Shown in pieces: positions 8,122 through 16,531 of a stretch of 64,000 nucleotides of DNA. The position numbers and the translations under genes are program-made. Each line of letters starts with the position of its first letter. Position 1 is the first letter of the stretch. Source of the DNA: Streptomyces barkulensis (GTDB lineage: Bacteria; Actinomycetota; Actinomycetes; Streptomycetales; Streptomycetaceae). The stretch spans positions 1 through 64,000 of the forward strand of contig NZ_PGSG01000109.1 of NCBI RefSeq assembly GCF_002843305.1. The letters run 5' to 3'. Under the pieces are notes generated by a model, which saw only the letters and a program-made list of their open reading frames with translations, did no database searches and was not told the origin of the DNA.

Positions 8122-9027
8122 GTGGCGAAGACGAAAACGGTGAAGCCGGACAAAGAGGCGAACACGGGCGGGGAGCGGCGGCGGGCCGCGGGCGACGAGG
8201 TGGAGCTGGACCACGCCCGGATGTGGGTGGAGTTCCCGGACCCGGCGGACGAGGAGCAGGTGTTCCGGTGCGACCTGACCTGGCTGACCTCCCGCTGGGG
8301 CTGCATCTTCGGCCAGGGGTGCCAGGGCATCGACGCGGGGCGCGCGAGCGACGGCTGCTGCACGCTGGGCGCGCACTTCTCGGACGAGGACGACGAGAAG
8401 CGCGTGGCGGCGCACGTGGCGCGGCTCACGCCCGAGAGCTGGCAGTTCCACGCGGAGGGCTCCTCCGGGCGCGGCTGGGTCGAGGTGAACGAGGACGGCG
8501 AGCGCCAGACCCGGCTGCACCGGGGCGCGTGTATCTTCCTCAACCGCCCCGGCTTCTCCGGCGGCATCGGCTGCGCGCTGCACACGATGGCCCTGAAGGA
8601 GGGGCGCGAGCCGCTGGAGACCAAACCGGACGTGTGCTGGCAGCTGCCGGTCCGGCGGACGTTCGAGTGGGTGGAGCTGCCGGACGGCGAGCAGCGGCTG
8701 TACGTGTCGATCGGCGAGTACGACCGCCGCAGCTGGGGACCGGGCGGGCACGACCTGCACTGGTGGTGCACCGGCGCGCCGTCGGCGCACGGGGCCGGCG
8801 AGCCGGTGTACGTCTCGTACCGGCCGGAGCTGACGGAGCTGATGGGGCCGGCCGGGTACGCGCGGCTGGCCGAGCTGTGCGAGGAGCGGCTGGCCTCGGA
8901 GCTGCCGCTGGTGGCGCCGCACCCGGCGGACGGGCCGGCTGGCGGCCCCGCCGCGGGCGCCGCGGGGCCGCCAGCGGGCCGTACCGAGCCGGGACGTGCG
9001 GAGCCGGGGCACACGATGCCGGGGTGA
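8122..9027 (+). CDS. Cysteine-rich conserved hypothetical protein
   Basis: 301 residues, function not recognised. Cysteines at 50, 61, 67, 79, 80, 137, 151 and 172 cluster in one 123-residue region, in surroundings such as RWGCIFGQGCQG, SDGCCTLG, RGACIFLNRPG and GIGCALH, suggesting bound zinc or an iron-sulfur cluster; resemblance to YkgJ-type cysteine-cluster proteins is only superficial. Aromatic-rich segments follow, including LHWWCTGAPSAHG. The last 35 residues are a Pro/Gly/Ala tail with EPGRAEPG repeats, probably disordered. The GTG start is chosen because a -10 hexamer lies directly upstream. No transmembrane segment or signal peptide. Confidence 0.78.
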   Translation: MAKTKTVKPDKEANTGGERRRAAGDEVELDHARMWVEFPDPADEEQVFRCDLTWLTSRWGCIFGQGCQGIDAGRASDGCCTLGAHFSDEDDEKRVAAHVARLTPESWQFHAEGSSGRGWVEVNEDGERQTRLHRGACIFLNRPGFSGGIGCALHTMALKEGREPLETKPDVCWQLPVRRTFEWVELPDGEQRLYVSIGEYDRRSWGPGGHDLHWWCTGAPSAHGAGEPVYVSYRPELTELMGPAGYARLAELCEERLASELPLVAPHPADGPAGGPAAGAAGPPAGRTEPGRAEPGHTMPG

Positions 9028-9035
9028 GCCCCGGC
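9018..9035. terminator. Short hairpin at a convergent gene junction
   Basis: GCCGGGG and CCCCGGC pair around a TGAG loop that includes the stop codon of the 8122 gene. The stem is only 7 bp. It lies between two genes that end 13 bases apart and could end both transcripts. Confidence 0.35.
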
Positions 9036-9040
9036 CGGCA

Positions 9041-10690
9041 CTAGTCCGGCTGCCCCGCCGGGGGCGGCGAGGACTCCGCCGGCGGTGTGCTCGACGTCGG
9101 CTCGGGGGTCGGTTCGGGCGCGGGCGGCTCGGACGGCCCGGGCTCCGGCTCAGGTGGCTCGGAGGGACGCGGCTGGGCGGGTGCCTCCGCGCCGTGCCCG
9201 CGCAGGGTGATCACCGCCTTCGCCGGGGCGATCGAGATCCGCGCGGTCCACGCGCCCGCCGGCTCCCGCGACCGGTCCACGGTGACGGTGAAGGCGGCCG
9301 ACTCGCCGGGCCGCAGCGTCCCGTGCGCACGGTCCAGCCGCAGCCAGGGGGCGTCCACCGAGGCCGTCCAGTCGACCGGGGAGCCGCCGGAGGCGACGAG
9401 GGTGACGACGGTGGCGTCCCCGGACGGCTGGGCCTCGACCGTCAGCCGGCCCGGCCCCGTGCCGGTGTCCCCGCGCCGCGGGCCGTCTCCGTCGGCTCCG
9501 TCCGCCCCGTCCGCTCCGTCCGTGCCGGAGGACGGGGCGTCCCGCCCTTCCCCGCCGTCCGCGCCGGCCACATCGATACGGACGCCGGAGCCGTCGCGGG
9601 AGGCCCCGGTGCCCCCCGTCCGGCTCCCGTCGCCCCGGGGGCCGCCGTACGGACCGCCCGGGTCCTGCCGTTCGGAGGCCGAGACGGGGGCGCCGCCCGG
9701 GCCGCCCTCCGCCAGTGGCGCGCCGCGGTACGCCGCCCACAGCGCCAGCAGCGGCGCGGCGACGACCGTGGCGACGACCGTGGTGGTCACCGCGCGGCTG
9801 CGCAGCCGGTCGAAGCGCTCGGCCCGGTCCCGGACGTTGACGGGGAAGCCGCGCCGGTCGAAGCGCGGGGTGTGCTGGGCCCGTGCGCGCTGCGCGGCGA
9901 GCATCGCGGCGTGCACCTCCGCCCGCGGGGCGGGCAGCACGGTGAGCGCGCCGACGTCCGCGGGGGCGGTGCCCGGCCACGGGCCGCCCGCCAGCACCCG
10001 CTCGGCGGTGCGGCGGCACTCGGGGCACTCGTCCACGTGCCGCACCAGCTCCCGGCGCAGCGCGCTGCCCAGCAGCACCTCCCGGTCCCCGGCGAGCCGG
10101 GCGACGGCCGGGCAGCCGCCCCGGTCGACGACGGCGAGCGCGGTGCGGGTGCGCTCCACCTCACAGGCGGCGCTGGACAGCAGCAGCTCGGTGCCGTCGT
10201 GGTCCGTGCCGAGGACGGCGGCGACCTCGTGGACCGGCAGGTGGTGGCGTACGGCCAGCTCCAGGGCCTCGCGCTGCTCGGGGCCGGTGCCGGCGGCCTC
10301 CGGCCAGGCGAGCGCGGCCAGCTCGCGGCGGCGCGCGGTGGCCAGGGGGCCGGGCAGCTCCGGGGGCTCGGGGCGCACGCCCTGGCGCTCGGCCAGGAGC
10401 CGCAGACAGGACCAGCGGGCCAGCGCGTACAGCCAGGGCCGGTGCAGTGCCGTGTCGGCGGGGGTGCGGCCGCGGCGGCGCTGCCGCTCGGCGACGGCCA
10501 GGGCCTCGCCGAGGACGGAGACGGCCGCCTCGTGCTCGCACATGACGGACAGGCAGTAGGTGAACAGCCCGTCCAGGTGGTCCCGGTAGGGGTCGACGGG
10601 CACCGGCGGCCGGGCCGCGGCGCGGTGCGTGCCACGGTGCGCCCGGTGTACGCCGGTGGTGTGCGTGGGGTGCTCGCGCCGAGTGCTCAT
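9041..10690 (-). CDS. ECF-sigma-like protein fused to zinc-finger anti-sigma, membrane segment and BACON domain
   Basis: 549 residues. Residues about 35-190 look like a divergent ECF sigma factor: a region-2-like helix (LFTYCLSVMCEHEAAVSVL) and a region-4-like segment (REALELAVRHHLPVHEVAAVLG). Residues 233-241 carry HVDECPECR, the H-x3-C-x2-C motif of zinc-binding anti-sigma proteins. One membrane segment follows (about 300-320), then a Gly/Asp-rich linker with DGADGADGADG, a beta-sandwich BACON-type domain (about 425-510: SGGSPVDWTASVDAPWLRL) and a Pro/Glu/Ser tail. Topology would place BACON outside. ATG 10690 is chosen; an ATG at 10723 falls inside a palindrome. Converges on the 8122 gene. 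Confidence 0.75.
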   Translation of the reverse strand: MSTRREHPTHTTGVHRAHRGTHRAAARPPVPVDPYRDHLDGLFTYCLSVMCEHEAAVSVLGEALAVAERQRRRGRTPADTALHRPWLYALARWSCLRLLAERQGVRPEPPELPGPLATARRRELAALAWPEAAGTGPEQREALELAVRHHLPVHEVAAVLGTDHDGTELLLSSAACEVERTRTALAVVDRGGCPAVARLAGDREVLLGSALRRELVRHVDECPECRRTAERVLAGGPWPGTAPADVGALTVLPAPRAEVHAAMLAAQRARAQHTPRFDRRGFPVNVRDRAERFDRLRSRAVTTTVVATVVAAPLLALWAAYRGAPLAEGGPGGAPVSASERQDPGGPYGGPRGDGSRTGGTGASRDGSGVRIDVAGADGGEGRDAPSSGTDGADGADGADGDGPRRGDTGTGPGRLTVEAQPSGDATVVTLVASGGSPVDWTASVDAPWLRLDRAHGTLRPGESAAFTVTVDRSREPAGAWTARISIAPAKAVITLRGHGAEAPAQPRPSEPPEPEPGPSEPPAPEPTPEPTSSTPPAESSPPPAGQPD

Positions 10691-10719
10691 CACCCAGCCG
10701 ACCGTAGGCGGAAGGCCGG

Positions 10720-10752
10720 GCATCACTGGTGATGCTTGCGTGGGTTTAACCC
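10720..10752. promoter_or_regulatory. Two palindromes between the BACON-fusion gene and radA
   Basis: GCATCAC-TG-GTGATGC (10720-10735) is a perfect 7-bp inverted repeat, and GGGTTTAACCC (10742-10752) is a second palindrome seven bases away. They lie just upstream of the fusion gene, whose probable -10 (TACGGT, minus strand) is at 10706-10701, so they are placed like operators overlapping or upstream of its -35. The surrounding 60 bases are AT-rich for this genome. Confidence 0.45.
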
Positions 10753-10942
10753 TTACGGGTGACGATCTGCGGTAAAACGCACAAACGCTCAACGGTGGGT
10801 GGCAGGGGGGTGCGCGAGGGCGCACGAGGGCCGGGCTCATACGGTGTCCGCCCCGCCCCGCCGGTCCGCTCCCCGGCCGCCCCGTGCCCGCCCCGTGTGC
10901 CGCCCCCGTGCCCGCCGGGATCCGGCTGTCAGAGGCTCCGGC

Positions 10943-10948
10943 TACCGT
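10943..10948 (+). promoter_or_regulatory. -10 box for leaderless radA transcript
   Basis: TACCGT lies seven bases before the ATG at 10956 and there is no Shine-Dalgarno sequence, so transcription probably begins at or next to the start codon. Confidence 0.5.
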
Positions 10949-10955
10949 GAGGCCC

Positions 10956-12398
10956 ATGGCTGCCCGCAAGTCGTCCGCCAAGGACCGCCCCGCCTACCGC
11001 TGCACCGAGTGCGGCTACACCACCGCCAAGTGGCTCGGCCGCTGCCCGGAGTGCCACGCCTGGGGCACCGTCGAGGAGACCGGCGGCACCCCGGCCGTCC
11101 GCACCACCGCGCCCGGCCGGGTCTCGTCCCCCGCGCTGCCCATCGGGCAGGTGAACGGGCAGGTGGCCACCGCGCGCAGCACGGGCGTGCCGGAGCTGGA
11201 CAGGGTGCTGGGCGGCGGGCTGGTGCCGGGCGCGGTGGTGCTGCTGGCGGGCGAGCCGGGGGTGGGCAAGTCCACGCTTCTGCTGGACGTCGCGGCCAAG
11301 GCGGCCGACGCCGAGCGCCGCACGCTCTACGTCACCGGCGAGGAGTCGGCCGGGCAGGTGCGGCTGCGGGCGGACCGGATCGGGGCGATAAGCGACCACC
11401 TGTACCTGGCGGCCGAGACGGACCTGTCGGCCGTCCTGGGCCATCTGGACGAGGTGAAGCCCTCGCTGCTGGTCCTGGACTCGGTGCAGACGGTCGCCTC
11501 CCCCGAGATCGACGGCGCGCCCGGCGGCATGGCGCAGGTGCGGGAGGTGGCCGGGGCGCTGATCCGGGCCTCCAAGGAGCGCGGGATGTCCACGCTGCTG
11601 GTGGGTCACGTCACCAAGGACGGCGCCATCGCCGGTCCGCGCCTGCTGGAGCACCTGGTGGACGTGGTCCTGCAGTTCGAGGGCGACCGGCACGCCCGGC
11701 TGCGGCTGGTGCGCGGGGTGAAGAACCGCTACGGCGCCACCGACGAGGTGGGCTGCTTCGAGCTGCACGACGAGGGCATCACCGGTCTGGCCGACCCGTC
11801 GGGTCTCTTCCTCACCCGCCGGGACGAGCCCGTGCCCGGCACCTGTCTGACCGTCACCCTGGAGGGCCGCCGCCCGCTGGTGGCCGAGGTGCAGTCGCTG
11901 ACGGTGGACTCGCAGATCCCCTCCCCCCGGCGCACCACGTCCGGGCTGGAGACCTCGCGCGTGTCGATGATGCTGGCCGTGCTGGAGCAGCGGGGCCGGA
12001 TCAACGCGCTGGGCAAGCGGGACGTCTACACCGCCACCGTCGGCGGGGTGCGGCTGTCGGAGCCCGCGGCCGATCTGGCGATGGCGCTCGCGCTGGCCAG
12101 CGCCGCCAGCGACACGCCGCTCCCGAAGAACCTGGTGGCCATCGGCGAGGTGGGGCTGGCCGGCGAGGTCAGGCGGGTGACGGGCGTGCAGCGCCGACTG
12201 GCGGAGGCCGCGCGGCTGGGCTTCACCCACGCCCTGGTGCCCACCGACCCGGGCAGGATCCCGTCGGGAATGCGGGTGCGGGAGGTGGCGGACATAGGGG
12301 AGGCGCTGCGGGTCCTGCCCGCCCGGCCGCCCCGGCCGGACCGCTCCGAACGGGACGGCCGCGACGGGGCCGATCGGAGCACGCCGCACGAGGGCTGA
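10956..12398 (+). CDS. radA: DNA repair protein RadA (Sms)
   Basis: RecA-like ATPase that promotes branch migration during homologous recombination. 480 residues. Domains in order: N-terminal C4 zinc finger (CTECGYTTAKWLGRCPEC, residues 17-34), RecA core with Walker A GEPGVGKST (about residue 102), the family-specific KNRYG motif (VRGVKNRYGATDE, about 250), and a C-terminal Lon-protease-like domain (LPKNLVAIGEVGLAGEVRRV). The ATG at 10956 is chosen from the leaderless -10 placement and the conserved beginning. Sixty bases separate it from disA; the same gene pair occurs in Bacillus and actinobacteria, linking repair to c-di-AMP scanning of DNA. Confidence 0.96.
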   Translation: MAARKSSAKDRPAYRCTECGYTTAKWLGRCPECHAWGTVEETGGTPAVRTTAPGRVSSPALPIGQVNGQVATARSTGVPELDRVLGGGLVPGAVVLLAGEPGVGKSTLLLDVAAKAADAERRTLYVTGEESAGQVRLRADRIGAISDHLYLAAETDLSAVLGHLDEVKPSLLVLDSVQTVASPEIDGAPGGMAQVREVAGALIRASKERGMSTLLVGHVTKDGAIAGPRLLEHLVDVVLQFEGDRHARLRLVRGVKNRYGATDEVGCFELHDEGITGLADPSGLFLTRRDEPVPGTCLTVTLEGRRPLVAEVQSLTVDSQIPSPRRTTSGLETSRVSMMLAVLEQRGRINALGKRDVYTATVGGVRLSEPAADLAMALALASAASDTPLPKNLVAIGEVGLAGEVRRVTGVQRRLAEAARLGFTHALVPTDPGRIPSGMRVREVADIGEALRVLPARPPRPDRSERDGRDGADRSTPHEG

Positions 12399-12458
12399 CA
12401 CCGCCGGTAGACTTTGCCCTGGTCTCGCCCGTACGTACGCATGACCCGAAGGAGTGCC

Positions 12459-13559
12459 GTGGCAGCCAACGACCGGGCAGCAACCGGCGCCGACGGCCTG
12501 TTGCGCGCCTCACTGAGCGCGGTCGCGCCTGGTACGGCCCTGCGCGACGGCCTGGAGCGCGTGCTGCGGGGGAACACCGGCGGGCTCATCGTCCTGGGCA
12601 TGGACAAGACCGTCGAGGCCCTGTGCTCGGGCGGTTTCGTGCTGGACGTGGAGTTCAGCGCGACGCGGCTGCGCGAGCTGTGCAAGCTGGACGGCGCGCT
12701 GATCCTCGACAAGGACATCACCAAGATCGTGCGGGCGGGCGTACAGCTCGTGCCGGACGCCTCGATCCCGACGGAGGAGACGGGCACCCGGCACCGCACC
12801 GCGCAGCGGGTGTCGATCCAGACCGGCTTCCCGGTGGTGTCGGTCAGCCAGTCGATGCGGCTGATCGCGCTGTACGTGGACGGCCAGCGGCGTGTGCTGG
12901 AGGACTCGGCGGCGATCCTGTCCCGGGCCAACCAGGCGCTGGCGACGCTGGAGCGGTACAAGCTGCGGCTGGACGAGGTGGCGGGCACGCTCTCCGCGCT
13001 GGAGATCGAGGACCTGGTGACGGTCCGGGACGTCTCCGCGGTGTCGCAGCGGCTGGAGATGGTGCGGCGGATCGCCACGGAGATCGCCGAGTACGTGGTG
13101 GAGCTGGGCACGGACGGGCGGCTGCTCTCCCTCCAGCTCGACGAGCTGATCGCGGGTGTGGAGCCCGAGCGCGAACTGGTCGCCCGCGACTACGTGCCCG
13201 AGCCGACCGCCAAGCGGTCCCGCACCGTGGGCGAGGCGCTGACCGAGCTGGACCGGCTGACCCACACCGAGCTGCTCGAACTGCCCACGGTGGCCAAGGC
13301 CCTGGGGTACAGCGGGTCGCCGGAGACGCTGGACTCGGCCGTCTCGCCGCGTGGTTACCGCCTGCTGGCGAAGGTGCCGCGGCTGCCGAACGCCGTGATC
13401 GAGCGGCTGGTCGAGCACTTCGGCGGGCTGCAGAAGCTGCTGGCCGCGAGCGTGGACGACCTGCAGACCGTCGACGGGGTGGGCGAGGCGCGGGCCAGGT
13501 CGGTCCGCGAGGGCCTGTCGCGGCTGGCGGAGTCGTCGATCCTGGAGCGGTACGTCTGA
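12459..13559 (+). CDS. disA: Diadenylate cyclase DisA
   Basis: Makes cyclic di-AMP from two ATP and scans DNA for branched structures. 366 residues, normal for DisA. The N-terminal DAC domain shows the active-site motifs LDGALILD (DGA) and TGTRHRTAQ (RHR), both intact. A helical spine follows (about 155-290), then a C-terminal helix-hairpin-helix DNA-binding domain ending VDGVGEARARSVREGLSRL. The GTG at 12459 follows GAAGGAG by four bases. A TAGACT hexamer at 12412-12417 may give it a promoter separate from radA. In Streptomyces c-di-AMP controls osmotic balance and development. Confidence 0.96.
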   Translation: MAANDRAATGADGLLRASLSAVAPGTALRDGLERVLRGNTGGLIVLGMDKTVEALCSGGFVLDVEFSATRLRELCKLDGALILDKDITKIVRAGVQLVPDASIPTEETGTRHRTAQRVSIQTGFPVVSVSQSMRLIALYVDGQRRVLEDSAAILSRANQALATLERYKLRLDEVAGTLSALEIEDLVTVRDVSAVSQRLEMVRRIATEIAEYVVELGTDGRLLSLQLDELIAGVEPERELVARDYVPEPTAKRSRTVGEALTELDRLTHTELLELPTVAKALGYSGSPETLDSAVSPRGYRLLAKVPRLPNAVIERLVEHFGGLQKLLAASVDDLQTVDGVGEARARSVREGLSRLAESSILERYV

Positions 13560-13569
13560 GGCGTCCGGG

Positions 13570-13606
13570 CCGGACGGGGCCACCGCGCCCGCCCGGCCCC
13601 GTCCGG
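13570..13606. terminator. Bidirectional terminator after disA
   Basis: A perfect 12-bp GC stem (13570-13581 with 13595-13606) lies between convergent disA and the 13651 gene, so it can end both transcripts. Confidence 0.7.
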
Positions 13607-13650
13607 ACCGCACCCGTCCGGTCCGCGGCGCGGACCGGACGTTCCCCGGT

Positions 13651-14541
13651 TCAGTCCTTGGCGAGGACGAACGAGACGCGCTTCTTGTCCAGGCCCTCCA
13701 CCTCGGCCTCGACCAGGTAGGTGCCGGCCTTCGCCCCGGCGCCCGGCGTGCCGCACTCGGGCGTGCTGTGCCTGCGGTCCCACTCCAGGGTGCGGACGGC
13801 CGTACCGCCCGCCGGGACCTTGTAGAGGGCCGAGCGGGCGCCCTTCGGGCAGTGCCCGGACTTCCAGACCTTCTCGTCGCCGTCCTCGGCGTCGATGATG
13901 GTGAAGGCCGTGGCATCGGTGCCGAAGTCGACCTTGCAGGCGCCGCCGCCCTCGTTGCGCACGGTCAGCCGGAAGACGGGCTTCTCGCCGGGCGCGTACC
14001 GGTTCTCCTCGCTGTGCAGCGTCACGTCGACCGAGCCGGGGCGGCAGTCGGGGAGGGTGGAGTCGGCCGGCACGGCCTCGACCCCGCCCGGGACGACACC
14101 GGCGGATCCGCCGCCCGCCCCTGCGGCACCCGGACCGCCCGAACCGGAACCGTTCGCGCCGCCTTCGCCCTCGCCGTCCGCGCCTCCGCCGCCGCCGGAC
14201 CCGGAGCCGGCGGATCCTTCCGTGTCACCGCCCCCGCCGGTGTCTCCCGAACCGCCCGAACCACCCGAGCCGCCGGTGCCTCCGTCGGACTCCTCGCGCC
14301 CGCCGGGGCGTTCGCTGATCAGGGACTCGGACGAGGACGGCCCGGGTGTGATGGTGCCCGGCACCTCACTGCCGCCCTGCTTCCCGCCCTGGTCGCTCCC
14401 GCCGCCTCCGCCCGGCCCTCCGGACCTGACGGCCCATATGACGAGCAGTGTCAGGACCAGCAGGAGCGCAAGCATGACCGCCCTTCGCCTCCAGTAGATG
14501 GAGGAGGGAAGGGGCCCGACCGGATTGCGCAGAGATCCCAC
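13651..14541 (-). CDS. Membrane-anchored extracytoplasmic protein, unknown function
   Basis: 296 residues. The N-terminus VGSLRNPVGPLPSSIYWRRR is followed by one membrane segment (about residues 23-41), a long low-complexity Gly/Ser/Glu linker (about 42-150), and a C-terminal beta-rich domain with four cysteines (in LPDCRP, GACKVDF, SGHCPKG and TPECGTP), probably an Ig-like fold outside the cell held by disulfides. No lipobox. The GTG at 14541 is chosen because TAAGGT lies six bases upstream. It faces disA and is divergent from the PAP2 gene. I cannot assign a role; cell-envelope function is likely. Confidence 0.75.
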   Translation of the reverse strand: MGSLRNPVGPLPSSIYWRRRAVMLALLLVLTLLVIWAVRSGGPGGGGGSDQGGKQGGSEVPGTITPGPSSSESLISERPGGREESDGGTGGSGGSGGSGDTGGGGDTEGSAGSGSGGGGGADGEGEGGANGSGSGGPGAAGAGGGSAGVVPGGVEAVPADSTLPDCRPGSVDVTLHSEENRYAPGEKPVFRLTVRNEGGGACKVDFGTDATAFTIIDAEDGDEKVWKSGHCPKGARSALYKVPAGGTAVRTLEWDRRHSTPECGTPGAGAKAGTYLVEAEVEGLDKKRVSFVLAKD

Positions 14542-14547
14542 GCGCAA

Positions 14548-14553
14548 ACCTTA
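14548..14553 (-). promoter_or_regulatory. -10 box for a leaderless transcript (13651-14541 gene)
   Basis: TAAGGT on the minus strand ends six bases before the GTG at 14541, with no ribosome-binding sequence in between. Confidence 0.45.
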
Positions 14554-14690
14554 CGAGACATCATGTGCCCCATACGGTCTTACCCGCCGCACTGAAGACC
14601 AACTTTTATGATGAACGGCCCGGCAGACTCCGACGATCACCAGGGGTGACACCCCACTGTCGCGGGGCGTGATCGTACGCTTCCTTTCCG

Positions 14691-14696
14691 TACCGT
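14691..14696 (+). promoter_or_regulatory. -10 box for a leaderless PAP2 gene transcript
   Basis: TACCGT ends six bases before the ATG at 14703; no Shine-Dalgarno sequence is present. Confidence 0.45.
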
Positions 14697-14702
14697 TCAC
14701 GC

Positions 14703-15416
14703 ATGAGCAGTGATCCCCGAAGCGATCTCCCCGGCGCTCCCCCGGACGACTCCCGGCACGCTTCCCCGGACGGTCTCCACAGCGACCTCTACCGGGACGT
14801 CACCGGCTTCGCGCACGACACCCCGGACTGGCTGCACTCGCTCGCCGAGTACGGCACCGGGGGTGGTCTGCTGCTCCTCGCCGCGCTGCTGGCGACGGCG
14901 TGCTGGCGGGTCCGGCGCGCCGAGCCGGGGATCCTGGCCCGGGCCCTGCTGGGCGGAGCCGCGGTGGCGGCGGCGTACGGCGTCAGCGAGGCCGTCAAGC
15001 TGGTCGTACGGGAGGAACGGCCGTGCCGTGCCGTGGCGGGCGCGCCGGCCCCGATCGCGCCCTGCCCGGAGCCGGGCGACTGGTCCTTCCCCAGCAACCA
15101 CGCCACCATCGCCGCCGCCGCGGCGGTGGCCGTCGTACTGGTCTGGCGGGCGATGGCCTGGCTGGTGCTGCCGCTGGCGGTGCTGACGGCCTTCTCCCGG
15201 GTGTTCCTGGGGGTGCACTACCCGCACGACGTGGTGGCGGGCGCGCTGCTGGGCGCGGCCGCGGTACTGCTGGTGACCTGGTCGGCGGCCGGGCCGGCGA
15301 CCGCGCTGACGGACCGGGTGCGGACCAGGCTCGGCTACACCGGCCCCGCCTCTTGGGCGACGATCGCCGCCGGCCCCCGCCCCCACCGGAAACCGGACGA
15401 CACTCCCCCCGGATGA
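14703..15416 (+). CDS. PAP2-family membrane phosphatase
   Basis: 237 residues, about five membrane segments. The three acid-phosphatase motifs are complete: KLVVREERP (K-x6-RP), PSNH (in WSFPSNHATIAAA) and SRVFLGVHYPHD (SR-x5-H-x3-D). Such enzymes dephosphorylate lipid phosphates such as undecaprenyl pyrophosphate or phosphatidic acid on the outer membrane face. Two cysteines lie in the segment between the first two motifs (PCRAVAG, IAPCPEPG) and may pair. Lies between a divergent anchored protein and mutY on the same strand, 89 bp upstream of mutY. Confidence 0.88.
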   Translation: MSSDPRSDLPGAPPDDSRHASPDGLHSDLYRDVTGFAHDTPDWLHSLAEYGTGGGLLLLAALLATACWRVRRAEPGILARALLGGAAVAAAYGVSEAVKLVVREERPCRAVAGAPAPIAPCPEPGDWSFPSNHATIAAAAAVAVVLVWRAMAWLVLPLAVLTAFSRVFLGVHYPHDVVAGALLGAAAVLLVTWSAAGPATALTDRVRTRLGYTGPASWATIAAGPRPHRKPDDTPPG

Positions 15417-15505
15417 AAGGGGCACATCGGGACGGGTGGTGCCTGCCGTCCATCGGCGCGGGCCGCTTCGCCGTCGCGCCCCTCCGTGTCAGGATCGGAG
15501 ACGCC

Positions 15506-16468
15506 ATGACTGCGACCACATCCGAGCACAGCGCCACCGGTCCGACCACGACCGGCCTCCTTCCCCCCGAGTCCCCTTCCCCCTCCGACCTCCACGGACC
15601 GGTCATCGACTGGTTCGGCGAACACGCCCGCGACCTGCCCTGGCGCCGCCCCGAGGCGGGCGCCTGGGGTGTGATGGTCAGCGAGTTCATGCTCCAGCAG
15701 ACGCCCGTCAGCCGGGTGCTGCCCGTGTACGAGCAGTGGCTCGCCCGCTGGCCGCGCCCCGCCGACCTGGCCGCAGAGCCGCCCGGCGAGGCGGTGCGCG
15801 CCTGGGGCCGGCTGGGCTACCCCCGCCGGGCCCTGCGGCTGCACGGCGCCGCCGCCGCCATAACGGAACGGCACGGCGGCGACGTGCCCAAGGAACACGC
15901 ACAACTCCTGGCCCTGCCGGGGGTGGGCGAGTACACGGCCGCGGCCGTGGCCTCCTTCGCCTACGGGCAGCGGCACCCGGTGCTGGACACCAACGTCCGG
16001 CGGGTCTTCGCCCGCGCCTTCGGCGGCCGCGAGTTCCCCCCGACCGCCACCACCGCCGCCGAGCGCAGACTCGCCCGGGCCGTCCTGCCCGAGGAGGACG
16101 CGACGGCGGCGCGCTGGGCGGCGGCCACGATGGAGCTGGGCGCCCTGGTGTGCACGGCCCGCAAGCCGGACTGCGAGAACTGCCCGGTCATGGACCTGTG
16201 CGCCTGGCGCCGTGCCGGCTCGCCCGCGCACGACGGTCCGCCGCGCCGCGGCCAGAGCTACGCGGGCACCGACCGCCAGGTACGCGGCAGACTGCTGGCC
16301 GTGCTGCGCGAGGCCGTGGGGCCGGTGCCGCAGACCGCGCTGGACGCGGTGTGGGACGAGCCGGTGCAGCGGGCGCGCGCGCTGGACGGGCTGGTCGCCG
16401 ACGGGCTGGTCGAGCCGCTGGAGAACGGCGTCTACCGGCTGCCCCAGGGCCGGGGTCCGGCCATGTGA
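15506..16468 (+). CDS. mutY: A/G-specific adenine glycosylase
   Basis: Removes adenine mispaired with 8-oxoguanine or guanine. 320 residues, slightly short because the C-terminal NUDIX-like domain of long MutY is reduced. Seen in order: N-terminal LPWRRPEAGAWGVMVSEFMLQQTPV with the catalytic Glu, helix-hairpin-helix LPGVGEYTAAAVASFAYG followed by the catalytic Asp in LDTNVRRV, and the four-cysteine iron-sulfur loop CTARKPDCENCPVMDLC. The start ATG at 15506 follows GGATCGGAG. A 27-residue Ser/Thr/Pro leader precedes the conserved core. Confidence 0.94.
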   Translation: MTATTSEHSATGPTTTGLLPPESPSPSDLHGPVIDWFGEHARDLPWRRPEAGAWGVMVSEFMLQQTPVSRVLPVYEQWLARWPRPADLAAEPPGEAVRAWGRLGYPRRALRLHGAAAAITERHGGDVPKEHAQLLALPGVGEYTAAAVASFAYGQRHPVLDTNVRRVFARAFGGREFPPTATTAAERRLARAVLPEEDATAARWAAATMELGALVCTARKPDCENCPVMDLCAWRRAGSPAHDGPPRRGQSYAGTDRQVRGRLLAVLREAVGPVPQTALDAVWDEPVQRARALDGLVADGLVEPLENGVYRLPQGRGPAM

Positions 16469-16472
16469 GGCG

Positions 16473-16500
16473 GGGTGCGGCGGTCACGGCCGCCGCACCC
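16473..16500. terminator. Terminator between mutY and the VOC gene
   Basis: An 11-bp stem (16473-16483 with 16490-16500) and a six-base loop begin five bases past the mutY stop. The VOC gene converges from the right, so it may act on both. Confidence 0.65.
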
Positions 16501-16531
16501 GCCCGCCGCGGTGCGGCGGGCGGGTGCGGAA

